From: Marinobacter zhanjiangensis
Lineage (GTDB): Bacteria; Pseudomonadota; Gammaproteobacteria; Pseudomonadales; Oleiphilaceae
Assembly (NCBI RefSeq): GCF_014651935.1
Contig: NZ_BMXV01000001.1
Span: forward strand, 372,001 to 436,000
DNA: 64,000 nt
Direction: 5' to 3'
Shown: piece by piece, positions 26,865 through 37,270 of the stretch
Layout of the letters: every line of letters starts with the position of its first letter
Numbering within the stretch: position 1 is the first letter of the stretch
Position numbers and translations under genes: made by a program
Notes under the pieces: model-generated
Seen by the model: the letters and a program-made list of their open reading frames with translations, nothing else
Told to the model about the DNA's origin: nothing
Databases searched by the model: none

Positions 26865-27620
26865 TCAGGGCCGGGTGATATCCGTACCGAACCATTTCTC
26901 GGAAATGGACGCCAGGGTGCCATCGTCACGCAGGGCCGCCAGGGCCTCGTTGACCTCGTCCCGCAGGGCCCTGCCCGCTTCGGTATCGCGGAACGGATAG
27001 GCGTTGGTGATTTGCGAGAAGGTGGGGCCGGCCAGCTCCAGAGGCAAAGGCTTCTCCTTGATGATCTGGCTGGCGCTGACCCGGTCCATCACAAAGGCAT
27101 CCACGCGGCCCAGGGCAGTGTCCCGTTCCAGATTGCTTTCATAGGTCTTGATGTCGATCTGGTCCGCGTAGGGCAATTCCTGCAGCAGGTCCTCGAAATT
27201 GGAGCCCAGATTGACGGCGACGGTTTTCCCCTTGAGGTCTTCCACCCCCTCTACTTCGGTGTTGCCTTTTTTGGTCACCACCTGGGCACCGTCATAGACG
27301 TAGGGGTCACTGAAAACATACGCCTTTTGCCGTTCTTCAGTGATGGTGATCTGGTTGGCAACGGTGTCGATACGACCGGATTCCAGCATGCCAAACAGGC
27401 CCGAGAAGTTGGCGGTTTCGTACTGGATGTCACGCCCCATCTCCTCACCAATGGCGTTCATGACATCAACGTCGAAACCCTTGAGCTTATCCTGCTCTAC
27501 AAAGGTGAACGGGAAATACTGGCCGGACATCCCGACCCTCAACGGATCATCCTGCGCAAGCGAAGGTGCGCTTGCGAGCAGGGCAGTCGTCAATAACATA
27601 TTGATCAATAGCGCTTTCAT
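26865..27620 (-). CDS. Periplasmic amino-acid-binding protein (family 3)
   Basis: A 251-residue secreted binding protein. The signal peptide MKALLINMLLTTALLASAPSLA ends near AQDD. Family-3 features include LRVGMSGQYFPFTF, KLKGFDVDVMNAIGEEMGRD, GRIDTVANQITITEERQKAY and FSDPYVYDGAQVV. It probably delivers cystine or another polar amino acid to the adjacent permease. GGAAG precedes the ATG. It is the first gene of its operon. Confidence 0.9.
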   Translation of the reverse strand: MKALLINMLLTTALLASAPSLAQDDPLRVGMSGQYFPFTFVEQDKLKGFDVDVMNAIGEEMGRDIQYETANFSGLFGMLESGRIDTVANQITITEERQKAYVFSDPYVYDGAQVVTKKGNTEVEGVEDLKGKTVAVNLGSNFEDLLQELPYADQIDIKTYESNLERDTALGRVDAFVMDRVSASQIIKEKPLPLELAGPTFSQITNAYPFRDTEAGRALRDEVNEALAALRDDGTLASISEKWFGTDITRP

Positions 27621-27689
27621 AACAACTTCCTCCCAGCGTGCATCTTACTTGAAGCATAGTCGTCGGCGAAAAATGGGCAATGATGCGTA

Positions 27690-28865
27690 TCATTGGCTAT
27701 TAACCAGCCTCTCGATATCCGTGAGGATATCAGCGGCACCGGTTACACGCGCCAACCAGCTCAGCGGGATGCCGCGCTCACCGCCCACGCCATGCAGTGC
27801 GGCCATGGCCGGCCCGATGATCCAGGCCCGGCCACAGGAATCGCCTCCGCAATGGATGTTGGCGCGGACGGCGTCGGTAAAACTGTCGACATGGCTGAGG
27901 ATGTGAAAGATCACCGGCATGGCTTCGTGCAGATAGCACGTGCGCCCGAAAGTGTCGCCGGCTTTGACCGCATCCAGTGATGAACCGGCTTGCGCGTTGT
28001 TCAGGCTCTCCCGGTCCGGCGCCTCGGCTTTGGCGGCCTCCAGGGCCGCCGATAGGGGGTTTCCCTGGAAAAGCTGGTCCAGAAGTATCGCGGCGCATTT
28101 TGCCCAATCCACGGCTTCGTCATTGTGATTGGTCACCCGTACAGCCGCTTCCGTAACCTCCATCAAGCTATCACTGCCGCAATATCGGGCCACCAGTGGC
28201 GGCAATTTCGATACTGCAGGCAGTTGCATGTCGTCGGCGCCGCTTTCCGGCAGCAAATGTTGGTCGATGGTTTCGGCGAGGTGAACCCCTGCTTCCTGTA
28301 CCCCGGATTCCTGATAGGTCAGGCTGATGGCTCTGCGAACCGGGTCAGCCAGTTGATCCCCGCTCAGGCGCCGGGTGTAAGGCAAGACCTTCTGCACCAG
28401 TATCCGCTTCTGCTTATCGGTCAGCTCTGCCGAAGTGCCCGACTGGGCCTGTTCAATGGCTTTCTGCTCGATGGTGTTCAGGTTATCGAGGGTTACCCTG
28501 GTAGGGTTGTCGATATAACCCTGCCACTGGCCACCAGGGCCGAAAAACGCCCGGAAGCGCCGCTGATAATCGCGGATATCCAGTCGACCCTCACTGGCCA
28601 GCAAGCTGTCTGTCAGCACCCCGGTGGCGGCGCCATAGTGGCTGACATCGCCGGGCTGCTTGCCGGCATGGGCAAAGTAGCCAAAAACACCCTCGAAGTA
28701 CTCCGCCTTCGGTGGCAGGAACTCAGGGGAATGACCACCGACCTCGACAATGCGTTGGCTGTCGTACAACCAGTGCAGCCCGAGACTGGCCGCATCGGCA
28801 ACCCAGCCCCCGGCAAGAGCATTGATAAGGCGCGGAGCCGCATCAGCTGGCGTGTTCTGGTTCAT
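27690..28865 (-). CDS. ADP-ribosylglycohydrolase family protein
   Basis: A 391-residue soluble protein of the DraG/ARH superfamily, which removes ADP-ribose from proteins or small molecules. The N-terminus LAGGWVADAASLGLHWLYD matches the opening helix. The C-terminal metal region NIHCGGDSCGRAWIIGPAMAALHG has the family's D-S-x-G-R-A pattern. The first acidic cluster is weaker than in DraG, so the substrate may differ. The start MNQNTPAD has AGGAG seven bases before it. A separate, broken member of the family lies ~3.2 kb away. Confidence 0.83.
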   Translation of the reverse strand: MNQNTPADAAPRLINALAGGWVADAASLGLHWLYDSQRIVEVGGHSPEFLPPKAEYFEGVFGYFAHAGKQPGDVSHYGAATGVLTDSLLASEGRLDIRDYQRRFRAFFGPGGQWQGYIDNPTRVTLDNLNTIEQKAIEQAQSGTSAELTDKQKRILVQKVLPYTRRLSGDQLADPVRRAISLTYQESGVQEAGVHLAETIDQHLLPESGADDMQLPAVSKLPPLVARYCGSDSLMEVTEAAVRVTNHNDEAVDWAKCAAILLDQLFQGNPLSAALEAAKAEAPDRESLNNAQAGSSLDAVKAGDTFGRTCYLHEAMPVIFHILSHVDSFTDAVRANIHCGGDSCGRAWIIGPAMAALHGVGGERGIPLSWLARVTGAADILTDIERLVNSQ

Positions 28866-28996
28866 GGAAATCTCCTGTGCTGAATGTGTGTCTTTACGAC
28901 TGTTCGTGATGCATGGCTTACCAGTAACCGGGGACACTCATCACGCCGGCTTGTTACAGGGTTCTGCCGCCTTTTTGTAACAAGAACCACCTGCTT

Positions 28997-29398
28997 GTGT
29001 TTATAGACGACAATCTATCGACCCCCACCATCGGAGCCCCGGCCACCGCGCATCATGTCCAGCACCTGTTTGACAACAAGTCCACGGAGATTCGTCAGGC
29101 CGGGGAGGCGAAAGTGAACCTGGCAGGCCGGACATTCAACGTGAAGTCACAGATGCTGGAAGACCTGAAGCAATGGAATACCCCGGACCATATCCGCAAC
29201 CTGCGCAAGGCGCTGATCATTTTTCACTCGCCGATTGACCAGGTTGTGGATATCAACGAAGCGGCCACCATCTATCAGGCGGCCAGGCACCCCAAGAGCT
29301 TTATTTCCCTGGACAAGGCCGACCACCTGCTATCCCGGGCCGCCGATGCGGAATATGTCGCGGACATGCTGGTGGCCTGGTCGAGCCGGTATCTCTGA
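28997..29398 (+). pseudogene. Truncated alpha/beta hydrolase (OsmC-associated type), C-terminal part
   Basis: The 133-residue frame aligns with the second half of alpha/beta hydrolases that are often fused to OsmC. Conserved pieces are TIGAPATAHHVQHLF, RKALIIFHSPIDQVVDI, AARHPKSFISLDKADHLLSR and VAWSSRYL. The half with the nucleophile elbow (GHSLGG) is absent, and no OsmC domain follows the stop. The first residues before TIGAPA look random, so the reading start is not genuine. It is a gene remnant with the acid and histidine regions only. Confidence 0.8.
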
Positions 29399-29875
29399 TA
29401 CCGGCCCCGCATTGTCCCGGCCAGAACTCCCGTCCGAATTGGTGCTCAACCGGTCATTTTGCTGGCCCTCTCCGTATCGGATATTGAGGCGCCGAGATTA
29501 CGACCAATTCGGCGGGTTTCCAGAAAACCTACTGACGCATAAATGAAAATCGGAACTTGTCGATCCACGTCAGAGACCACTGACGAGGCGGGAATCCTGT
29601 AGAAAAGGACGACCGGCATGACGCGTCGAATCATGTCGACAAACAGTTTCAAAGATGATGATGGCCATGTCGGTGCGTTGCCGTACCGAGCGGAAACAAC
29701 TGCGGCAGCGCCAGCGCGGCGTATGCGTTCGTTATCGAACAGACAGATCCCGTCAAGGGGGTGAAACTCCTTCCATCGACCCAAACCACAGTCATCAATA
29801 GCACCCACGCTGACGTAGGAGGAGTGCATGGCGCCCGCCCTGCACGCACCCCCGTCAGATCCGGAAGGAGTGACC
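29399..29875. other. Gene-less spacer with a long inverted repeat
   Basis: No convincing gene lies here. A 10-base perfect inverted repeat, CCGAATTGGT / ACCAATTCGG, extends to ~14 bases with a one-base offset (29429-29443 and 29503-29516) around ~59 bases. The rest matches nothing I recognise. A strong GGAAGGAG before 29876 belongs to the dehydrogenase. Confidence 0.5.
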
Positions 29876-31252
29876 ATGTCGACTATCACCACCATTAATC
29901 CCGCGACCGAAAAAGCCATTCAGAGGTACGACGTCATGACCGAAAAGGACGCGACGGAGCGACTCGAGGCCTGCCATGCGGCGTTTCTGCAATGGCGCGA
30001 ACTGACCCATCAGGAACGGGCCCCCTATCTCAGGAAGATCGGACAGAAATTACGCGACAATGCCGATGAGTTGGCTTCCTTGATGACCAACGAGACCGGC
30101 AAGCTCCTGAAGGATGGAAGGGGCGAGGTCGAGCTCTGTGCGGCACTCTTTGATTACGCCGCTGAAAACGGACCCGCCGCGCTGGCCGATGAGGAGCGTG
30201 CGCAGGGTCTCAACGGCAAGCGGGGCGTTGTCAGCTATCAGCCTATTGGCGTCATCTATTCGATCCAGCCCTGGAACTTTCCCATCTACCAGCCGGTTCG
30301 TGTGCTGGCGGCAAATCTGATGGCGGGCAACGGCTGTGTTCTGAAGCACGCCAGCATTTGCACGGGGTCGGGCCTGCGCCTGCGGGAATTATGCATCGAG
30401 GCCGGCCTGCCCGAGGACCTGTTTCAGGTCATCGTGATCGACCACGACACCAGCGACAAGCTGATTGCCCATCCCAAGGTCCGCGGTGTCACGCTGACCG
30501 GCAGCGACGGCGCCGGGCGCCACGTCGGCGCAGTGGCCGCCAAGGCACTGAAGAAGACCGTGCTCGAACTGGGGTCGAACGACGCCTACCTGGTGCTGGA
30601 TGATGCCGACATCGAAACCGCCGTGAAATTTTCAGTCATGGGGCGGCTGTACAACAACGGAGAGACCTGCATCTCCGCCAAGCGCTTCATCGTGACCGAC
30701 AAGGTCTATGACGACTTTGTCGAAGCTTTCGTCGCTCAAATGCAAGGCATCAAAATGGGCGATCCCACGGATAAAGATACCCAGCTTGGGCCGCTTTCAA
30801 GCCAGGACCAGTTTGACACGGTCAAGGAACAGGTAGACGCCAGCGTCGCCAAGGGGGCAAAAGTCCTCTGCGGTGGCGAAGTGCCTGACCGCACGGGTGC
30901 CTATTATCCCTCCACGGTGCTGGCAGAGCTCGCGCCCGGAATGCCGGCCTACGACGACGAAATCTTCGGACCTGTCGCCTCAATTATCCGCGCCAGGGAT
31001 GACGAGGACGCCATGCGACTGGCCAATGAAAGCCGCTATGGTCTGGGCGGCGGGATCTTCTCAAAAGACGAGGAACGTGCCCTGAAGCTGGCTCGCGATT
31101 ACTTCGATACAGGGATGATCCGCATCAATTCGTTCGGAGCCGCTGATCCGAATATGCCCTTTGGCGGGGTCAAGAACTCCGGATACGGACGGGAACACGG
31201 CGGCTTTGGCATGAAGGAATTCGTCAACGTGAAGTCGATTTTCCTGCCGTGA
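29876..31252 (+). CDS. NAD(P)-dependent succinate-semialdehyde dehydrogenase-type aldehyde dehydrogenase
   Basis: A 458-residue aldehyde dehydrogenase. It has PWNFPIYQPVRVLAANLMAGN, the cofactor motif LTGSDGAGRHVG, the glutamate in LELGSNDAYLV and the catalytic cysteine in GETCISAKRF. EIFGPVASII, MPFGGVKNSGYGRE and GMKEFVNVKS follow. The GSNDA and NSFGA segments fit SSADH-like enzymes, which oxidise succinate semialdehyde. The ATG at 29876 has GGAAGGAG five bases before it; an upstream ATG at 29828 lacks one. It is followed 69 bp later by an SDR on the same strand. The aldehyde substrate is inferred. Confidence 0.9.
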   Translation: MSTITTINPATEKAIQRYDVMTEKDATERLEACHAAFLQWRELTHQERAPYLRKIGQKLRDNADELASLMTNETGKLLKDGRGEVELCAALFDYAAENGPAALADEERAQGLNGKRGVVSYQPIGVIYSIQPWNFPIYQPVRVLAANLMAGNGCVLKHASICTGSGLRLRELCIEAGLPEDLFQVIVIDHDTSDKLIAHPKVRGVTLTGSDGAGRHVGAVAAKALKKTVLELGSNDAYLVLDDADIETAVKFSVMGRLYNNGETCISAKRFIVTDKVYDDFVEAFVAQMQGIKMGDPTDKDTQLGPLSSQDQFDTVKEQVDASVAKGAKVLCGGEVPDRTGAYYPSTVLAELAPGMPAYDDEIFGPVASIIRARDDEDAMRLANESRYGLGGGIFSKDEERALKLARDYFDTGMIRINSFGAADPNMPFGGVKNSGYGREHGGFGMKEFVNVKSIFLP

Positions 31253-31321
31253 TCATCCCTGGCGCCGGTGTAACACCCCGCTCGCAGCCCTCAATCATTC
31301 GTATTCACAGGAGAAAAAACC

Positions 31322-32059
31322 ATGTCAGAAATCAATGGCAAGGTCGTCATCATTACCGGTGCCAGCAGTGGTCTCGGTAAAGCCACCGCCCACCGCCTGG
31401 CCAAGGGTGGCGCAAAGCTGGTGCTTGCTGCCCGGCGTGAGGAACGGCTCGTGGAGTTGCGTGACGCGATCACGGAGCAGGGTGGTGAAGCCATCTACCA
31501 GGTCACCGACGTCACTGACCGCGCTCAGCTCGAGTCGCTGGCCAGGGCAGCGAAGGAAGCCTATGGTCGCATCGACGTACTGGTCAATAACGCCGGCCTG
31601 ATGCCACTGTCGCCCCTTGATGAGCTCAAGGTCGACGAGTGGGACCAGATGATCGACGTCAACATCAGGGGCGTGCTCTACGGCATCGCCGCCGTGCTGC
31701 CCACCATGCGCGAGCAGCATGTCGGCCACATCATCAATCTCTCGTCGGTCGCTGGACACAAGGTCTTTCCTGCGTCCGCGGTCTACTCCGCGACCAAGTA
31801 TGCCGTGAAGGCGCTTTCAGAAGGTCTTCGCCAGGAAGGCGACGGGGAAATCCGCTCCACCAATATTTCGCCAGGAGCCGTGGCGACCGAGTTGACCAGT
31901 AAAATCAGTGACCCCGAGACCGCCAAGGGTGTGGATGAGATGTACGAGATGGCCATTGACGCCGACGCGATTGCGCGGGCGATTACTTACGCCATCGAAC
32001 AGCCGGCGGATGTTGATGTGAATGAGATTATCATCCGGCCAACCAAGCAGCCGCTCTGA
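31322..32059 (+). CDS. Short-chain dehydrogenase/reductase
   Basis: A 245-residue classical SDR. The nucleotide motif is [12 protein letters not shown], followed by NNAG ([11 protein letters not shown]), the catalytic serine in [10 protein letters not shown], and YSATK with Tyr and Lys. The basic AARREER after the second strand suggests NADP(H). Homologues are usually annotated as NADP-dependent 3-hydroxy acid (serine-type) dehydrogenases. AGGAG lies just before the ATG. It probably forms an operon with the upstream aldehyde dehydrogenase. The substrate is unknown. Confidence 0.9.
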   Translation: MSEINGKVVIITGASSGLGKATAHRLAKGGAKLVLAARREERLVELRDAITEQGGEAIYQVTDVTDRAQLESLARAAKEAYGRIDVLVNNAGLMPLSPLDELKVDEWDQMIDVNIRGVLYGIAAVLPTMREQHVGHIINLSSVAGHKVFPASAVYSATKYAVKALSEGLRQEGDGEIRSTNISPGAVATELTSKISDPETAKGVDEMYEMAIDADAIARAITYAIEQPADVDVNEIIIRPTKQPL

Positions 32060-32076
32060 CCAGGCAGGCGTAATGG

Positions 32077-32331
32077 TTAACCCGGCATTGGAGAGGCCAA
32101 GGCCAGCGCTTGAGCCAGTTGCTGCAGTTCATCCGAGCACTCAAGGCCATCCAGGAATCGCTGGTGTAGTGGCCGGGACCGCTGCGGGGTGGTGTAATCG
32201 TCAATCCAGTCACCATGGGTGCGACGCAGGTCCTGCAGGTCGTAATAGCAGTGGGGCCCAATGCCCAGGGCTTCCCCCACGAATGCGCCCATAATGGCGC
32301 CCGTTGCACGGTCTTGCCGACTTTGACTCAT
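32077..32331 (-). pseudogene. Internally deleted ADP-ribosylglycohydrolase remnant
   Basis: An 84-residue frame. Its first ~50 residues, including GAIMGAFVGEALGIGPHCYYDL and DWIDDYTTP, are the opening of an ADP-ribosylglycohydrolase. The last ~30 residues (HQRFLDGLECSDELQQLAQAL) look like the family's C-terminal helix. The ~250 residues that should lie between, with the metal sites, are missing. An internal deletion that kept both ends is the simplest reading. It belongs to a different subfamily from the intact copy at 27690-28865. Confidence 0.72.
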
Positions 32332-32392
32332 CCTGGCCGATGCCTCTCTGCCTTGTGCGAGTGAAAACTCATTCCATTGTGTGCCGAGCCGC

Positions 32393-33694
32393 TCAGTGGG
32401 AAGTGTCTGTGAAGTATTCGCGGGTACCCTGGCGCTCCATGGCATCGCTTATGCGGCCGATGGCCTGCCTGTACGCTGCGGACCGCAGCGTTGTGTTGCC
32501 TTCCTCTGCGCTCTCGAAACAGGCGTCGGCCTCGCGGCCCAGGCGCTCTGACAGCCGCTGGTTGATCTCCTCTTCGGACCAGGTATCGCCCATGCGGTTC
32601 TGCACCCATTCCAGGTGGCTGACGATCACCCCGCCGGCATTGACCAGCACGTCCGGAAGCACTTGCACGCCGCGCTCTGCCAATGTGCGATCGGCCGCGC
32701 TACTGACCGGCCCGTTGGCGATTTCCAGAATGGCCCGCGCCTTCACGGAGTCCGTATTGTGCTCTGTGATCGCGTTTTCCATTGCGGCCAGCACCAGCAC
32801 ATCAACGTCGAGCGCCAGCAGTTCATCATTCGTCAGTTGGTCGGTTTCAGGTTCCTCGCAGACCGAGGTATCGCAATACACCATGCCCTTGAGCTCACGG
32901 GTTTCGTTCTTGTGTTGCCAGACCGGGACGGGATCAAGTCCGTCCGCAGAGTGGATGGCGCCTCTGGAATCCGACAGCGCGACGAGGTTATAGCCGCGCT
33001 CGTGGGCAAGTCTGGCGAAGTGGTAGCCGGCATTACCGAAGCCCTGGACCGCCACTTTAAGGTCATTCGGCGCTTTGCCCTGGCGCTCGGCCCACAGATC
33101 CAGCACCTGCAGCGCACCGCGTCCGGTGGCTGCGATGCGTCCGTTGGAGCCGCCCAGTCCCAGCGGTTTGCCAGTGATGGCGGCCGGAACCTGCCGGCGT
33201 TCGATCTGGGCAAATTCGTCGCTCATCCATCCCATGATGGTTTCGTTGGTGTTGACGTCCGGCGCAGGTATGTCGCGATCGGGTCCGATAACATCGTAAA
33301 ACGCGCGAACATAGCCCCGTGACAGGCGTTCCAGCTCCTGCAGGGAGAGCGTCTTGGGATCAACGCAGACACCGCCCTTGGCACCACCGAAGGGCAGATC
33401 CACCACCGCGCACTTGATCATCATCCAGAAGCTGAGCGCTGTCACTTCCTCCGCACTGACGTCAGGATGAAAGCGAATACCGCCCTTGGTGGGCCCGCGG
33501 GTATTGTCGTACTGGACGCGCCAGGCCTCGAAAAACTGCAAGGAGCCGTCGTCCATGCGGACCGGGATATTGACTTGCACGGTCTGCATCGACAGCGCCA
33601 GTCGCCGGCGTACATCGTCGGAGACGTCCAGTTGATCGGAGATCGCGTTCAGGTGGTCGTGTTCACCGAAAGGCCTGGACGTTGATTGACTCAT
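32393..33694 (-). CDS. Glu/Leu/Phe/Val dehydrogenase (glutamate dehydrogenase type)
   Basis: A 433-residue oxidative deaminase linking glutamate and 2-oxoglutarate. The substrate region GPTKGGIRFHPDV and the catalytic lysine region PFGGAKGGVCVDP are clear. The NAD(P) motif is VQGFGNAGYHFA, and NGPVSSAADRTL with VLVNAGGVIVSHLEW follows. The start MSQSTSRP has AAAGGAG upstream; a longer ATG frame has no family match in its leader. The gene lies alone between a broken gene and merR. Confidence 0.92.
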   Translation of the reverse strand: MSQSTSRPFGEHDHLNAISDQLDVSDDVRRRLALSMQTVQVNIPVRMDDGSLQFFEAWRVQYDNTRGPTKGGIRFHPDVSAEEVTALSFWMMIKCAVVDLPFGGAKGGVCVDPKTLSLQELERLSRGYVRAFYDVIGPDRDIPAPDVNTNETIMGWMSDEFAQIERRQVPAAITGKPLGLGGSNGRIAATGRGALQVLDLWAERQGKAPNDLKVAVQGFGNAGYHFARLAHERGYNLVALSDSRGAIHSADGLDPVPVWQHKNETRELKGMVYCDTSVCEEPETDQLTNDELLALDVDVLVLAAMENAITEHNTDSVKARAILEIANGPVSSAADRTLAERGVQVLPDVLVNAGGVIVSHLEWVQNRMGDTWSEEEINQRLSERLGREADACFESAEEGNTTLRSAAYRQAIGRISDAMERQGTREYFTDTSH

Positions 33695-33829
33695 GGTTGT
33701 CAGTACTCCTTTGTGAACCGATGGTGGTCTCGGAAGATTCTCGTCGTTAAGGCTTCGTCCGGGTAATTCGCTGCCCGCCGCGTGATCACTGTCAGCCGCA
33801 AGCACTTTTAGAGCCAGCGGGATAGCCGC

Positions 33830-35780
<1,951 letters not shown>

Positions 35781-35873
35781 CCACCCTGATGCCAGTTACT
35801 GCTACCCTTGACATCCGGGGCGGTGGCAAACAGCTCTGACATGACGCACCGACGGACGCGCCCGCTTCGTGCC

Positions 35874-36083
35874 TCACACCGCCTTCCACGACCCGGAATC
35901 CGGCACCCGAACCGCCAGCGTATCCAGCACCACGATCATCAGGTTGGACGGCCACCGTGTACCGCGGCCAATCGCCTGGGGACGGCGAGCCGCAAAGACC
36001 TCCCACAGGGCCATGATGACCAGCACGGACAGGAAAAAGCCAGCCCGGATCACAGGTTCATGGGCAAGCAGAGTGTCGGCCAT
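35874..36083 (-). pseudogene. Truncated sterol desaturase family protein, N-terminal part
   Basis: The 69-residue frame opens MADTLLAHEPVIRAGFFLSV, then has a membrane helix ending MALWEVFAARRPQ and RGTRWPSNLMIVVLDTLAVR. This matches the first ~55 residues of fatty acid hydroxylase/sterol desaturase proteins. After that the homology stops, and the histidine boxes that bind iron are missing. It begins 14 bases after the ArsR-rhodanese gene on the same strand. Loss may be linked to the arrival of the mer unit on its 3' side. Confidence 0.72.
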
Positions 36084-36097
36084 GGCAGTGCCTCGCC

Positions 36098-36754
36098 TTA
36101 GTGGACCGGCAGGCCGGCGGCTTTCCACTCGGGAAAGCCTTCGTCAAAGCGCCTGACCTGGTAGCCCAGCGCCCGCAGTCTCTGGACCGCCTCATGGGAC
36201 AGCACGCAGTAGGGCCCCCGGCAGTAGGCGACGATTTCCCGGTCCTTCGGCAGCTCATCGAGCATGGCTTCCAGCTGCTCCAGTGGAATATTGATGGCAT
36301 CGGGCAGGTGCCCTGCCTCGAACTCATCTTCCGGGCGCACATCAAGCAGGGTAACGGAGCCACGCCGGAGCCCGGACAAGAGCTCATCCTGCGAGATGGC
36401 CTCCAGGGCACCATCGGAGTTGTCTTCAGCAAACAGCCGGCTGACCAGCCGCTCCATTTCCGCAAGATTGGTTTCCGCCACATCCCGCATCAGGCTTAAC
36501 AGTGTCACGATGCGCTGATCCGTCAGGTGGTAGATCATCTGCTTGCCAGATCGGTTGGCAGTCACCAGCCCCCCCCTGCGCAGATGCTGCAGATGGGCGG
36601 AGGCATTGCCGACGGTCAGGTCGGCTGTGGTGGCAAGGGTCTCCACCGCAGCTTCCCCCTGCGCCAGACGTTCCAGCAGAGCAAGCCGGTGGCCGTTACC
36701 CAGGGCTTTGCCAACCTGGGCCAGGGTGTCGAGAAGATCCTGTCGGTCTGTCAT
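36098..36754 (-). CDS. ArsR-family regulator fused to rhodanese domain
   Basis: A 218-residue two-domain protein. Residues 1-95 are an ArsR winged helix (LGNGHRLALLERLAQGEAAVETLA, NASAHLQHLRRGGLV). Residues ~115-218 are a rhodanese (LLDVRPEDEFEAGHLPDAINIPL) with active-site cysteine in YCRGPYC. Such fusions usually sense reactive sulfur species or arsenic and control sulfur genes. Divergent dsrE-like and MFS genes and a nearby operator fit that. The ATG at 36754 is used rather than one 14 codons upstream. Confidence 0.88.
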   Translation of the reverse strand: MTDRQDLLDTLAQVGKALGNGHRLALLERLAQGEAAVETLATTADLTVGNASAHLQHLRRGGLVTANRSGKQMIYHLTDQRIVTLLSLMRDVAETNLAEMERLVSRLFAEDNSDGALEAISQDELLSGLRRGSVTLLDVRPEDEFEAGHLPDAINIPLEQLEAMLDELPKDREIVAYCRGPYCVLSHEAVQRLRALGYQVRRFDEGFPEWKAAGLPVH

Positions 36755-36847
36755 CGTTTTCTGTCTCTCCAAAGCTTCCGGGGAAGCGTCACGCAAGAAG
36801 CAAGAACCTGAATATGGACTGAACTTGACAGGCTGCTATATTCTTAT

Positions 36848-36867
36848 ATTCTACCATTTAATAGAAT
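36848..36867. promoter_or_regulatory. Probable ArsR operator
   Basis: ATTCTA and TAGAAT form an inverted repeat with an 8-base AT-rich spacer. It lies in the divergent gap between the ArsR-rhodanese gene and the DsrE gene, 29 bases before the latter's ATG. The form fits BigR/ArsR-type operators. Binding is inferred. Confidence 0.6.
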
Positions 36868-36896
36868 GATGGCAAGACAGGAATGGAGATACCACT

Positions 36897-37241
36897 ATGA
36901 AGGCGCTGATTATCATCAATGATCCCCCTTACGGCACCGAGCGGCTCTATAACGGATTACGGCTGGCCCACGCCCTGATCAAACAGGAATCCGAAGTCAC
37001 GGTGTTCCTCATGGGGGATGCCGTTGCCGGGGCCAAAACCGGACAGAAAACACCGGATGGCTTTTACAACGCGGAACGCATGCTCAAGCGGGCCGCCATC
37101 AAGGGGCAGGTATTGCTCTGCGGCACCTGCATGGATGCCCGAGGGCTTACTGAAGATGAGATCGTCGAGGGGGCCGAACGCAGCACCATGGATGCCCTCG
37201 CCGAGGCCACCCTGAACGCCGACAAGGTGCTGGTGTTCTGA
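36897..37241 (+). CDS. DsrE/DsrF-like sulfur-relay protein
   Basis: A 114-residue DsrE-fold protein. It has ALIIINDPPYGTERLYNGLRLA, VTVFLMGDAVAGAK and the cysteine loop LLCGTCMDARGL, whose cysteine would carry a persulfide. Proteins of this type move sulfur in sulfur oxidation or tRNA thiolation; the context favours reactive sulfur handling. It stands 29 bp before an MFS gene and is divergent from the ArsR-rhodanese regulator. Confidence 0.85.
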   Translation: MKALIIINDPPYGTERLYNGLRLAHALIKQESEVTVFLMGDAVAGAKTGQKTPDGFYNAERMLKRAAIKGQVLLCGTCMDARGLTEDEIVEGAERSTMDALAEATLNADKVLVF

Positions 37242-37270
37242 ATTCGCCCTATCCAAGGAGCAAGACTTTC

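Noticed and set aside
29618..29764. 48-codon frame with an ATG and a weak ribosome site in the spacer before the aldehyde dehydrogenase
   Set aside because: No family resemblance, no coding-like composition and no conserved neighbour; chance is as likely.
29446..29919. 157-codon minus-strand frame across the dehydrogenase start
   Set aside because: It covers the strong ribosome site of the dehydrogenase, matches no family and has mixed composition.
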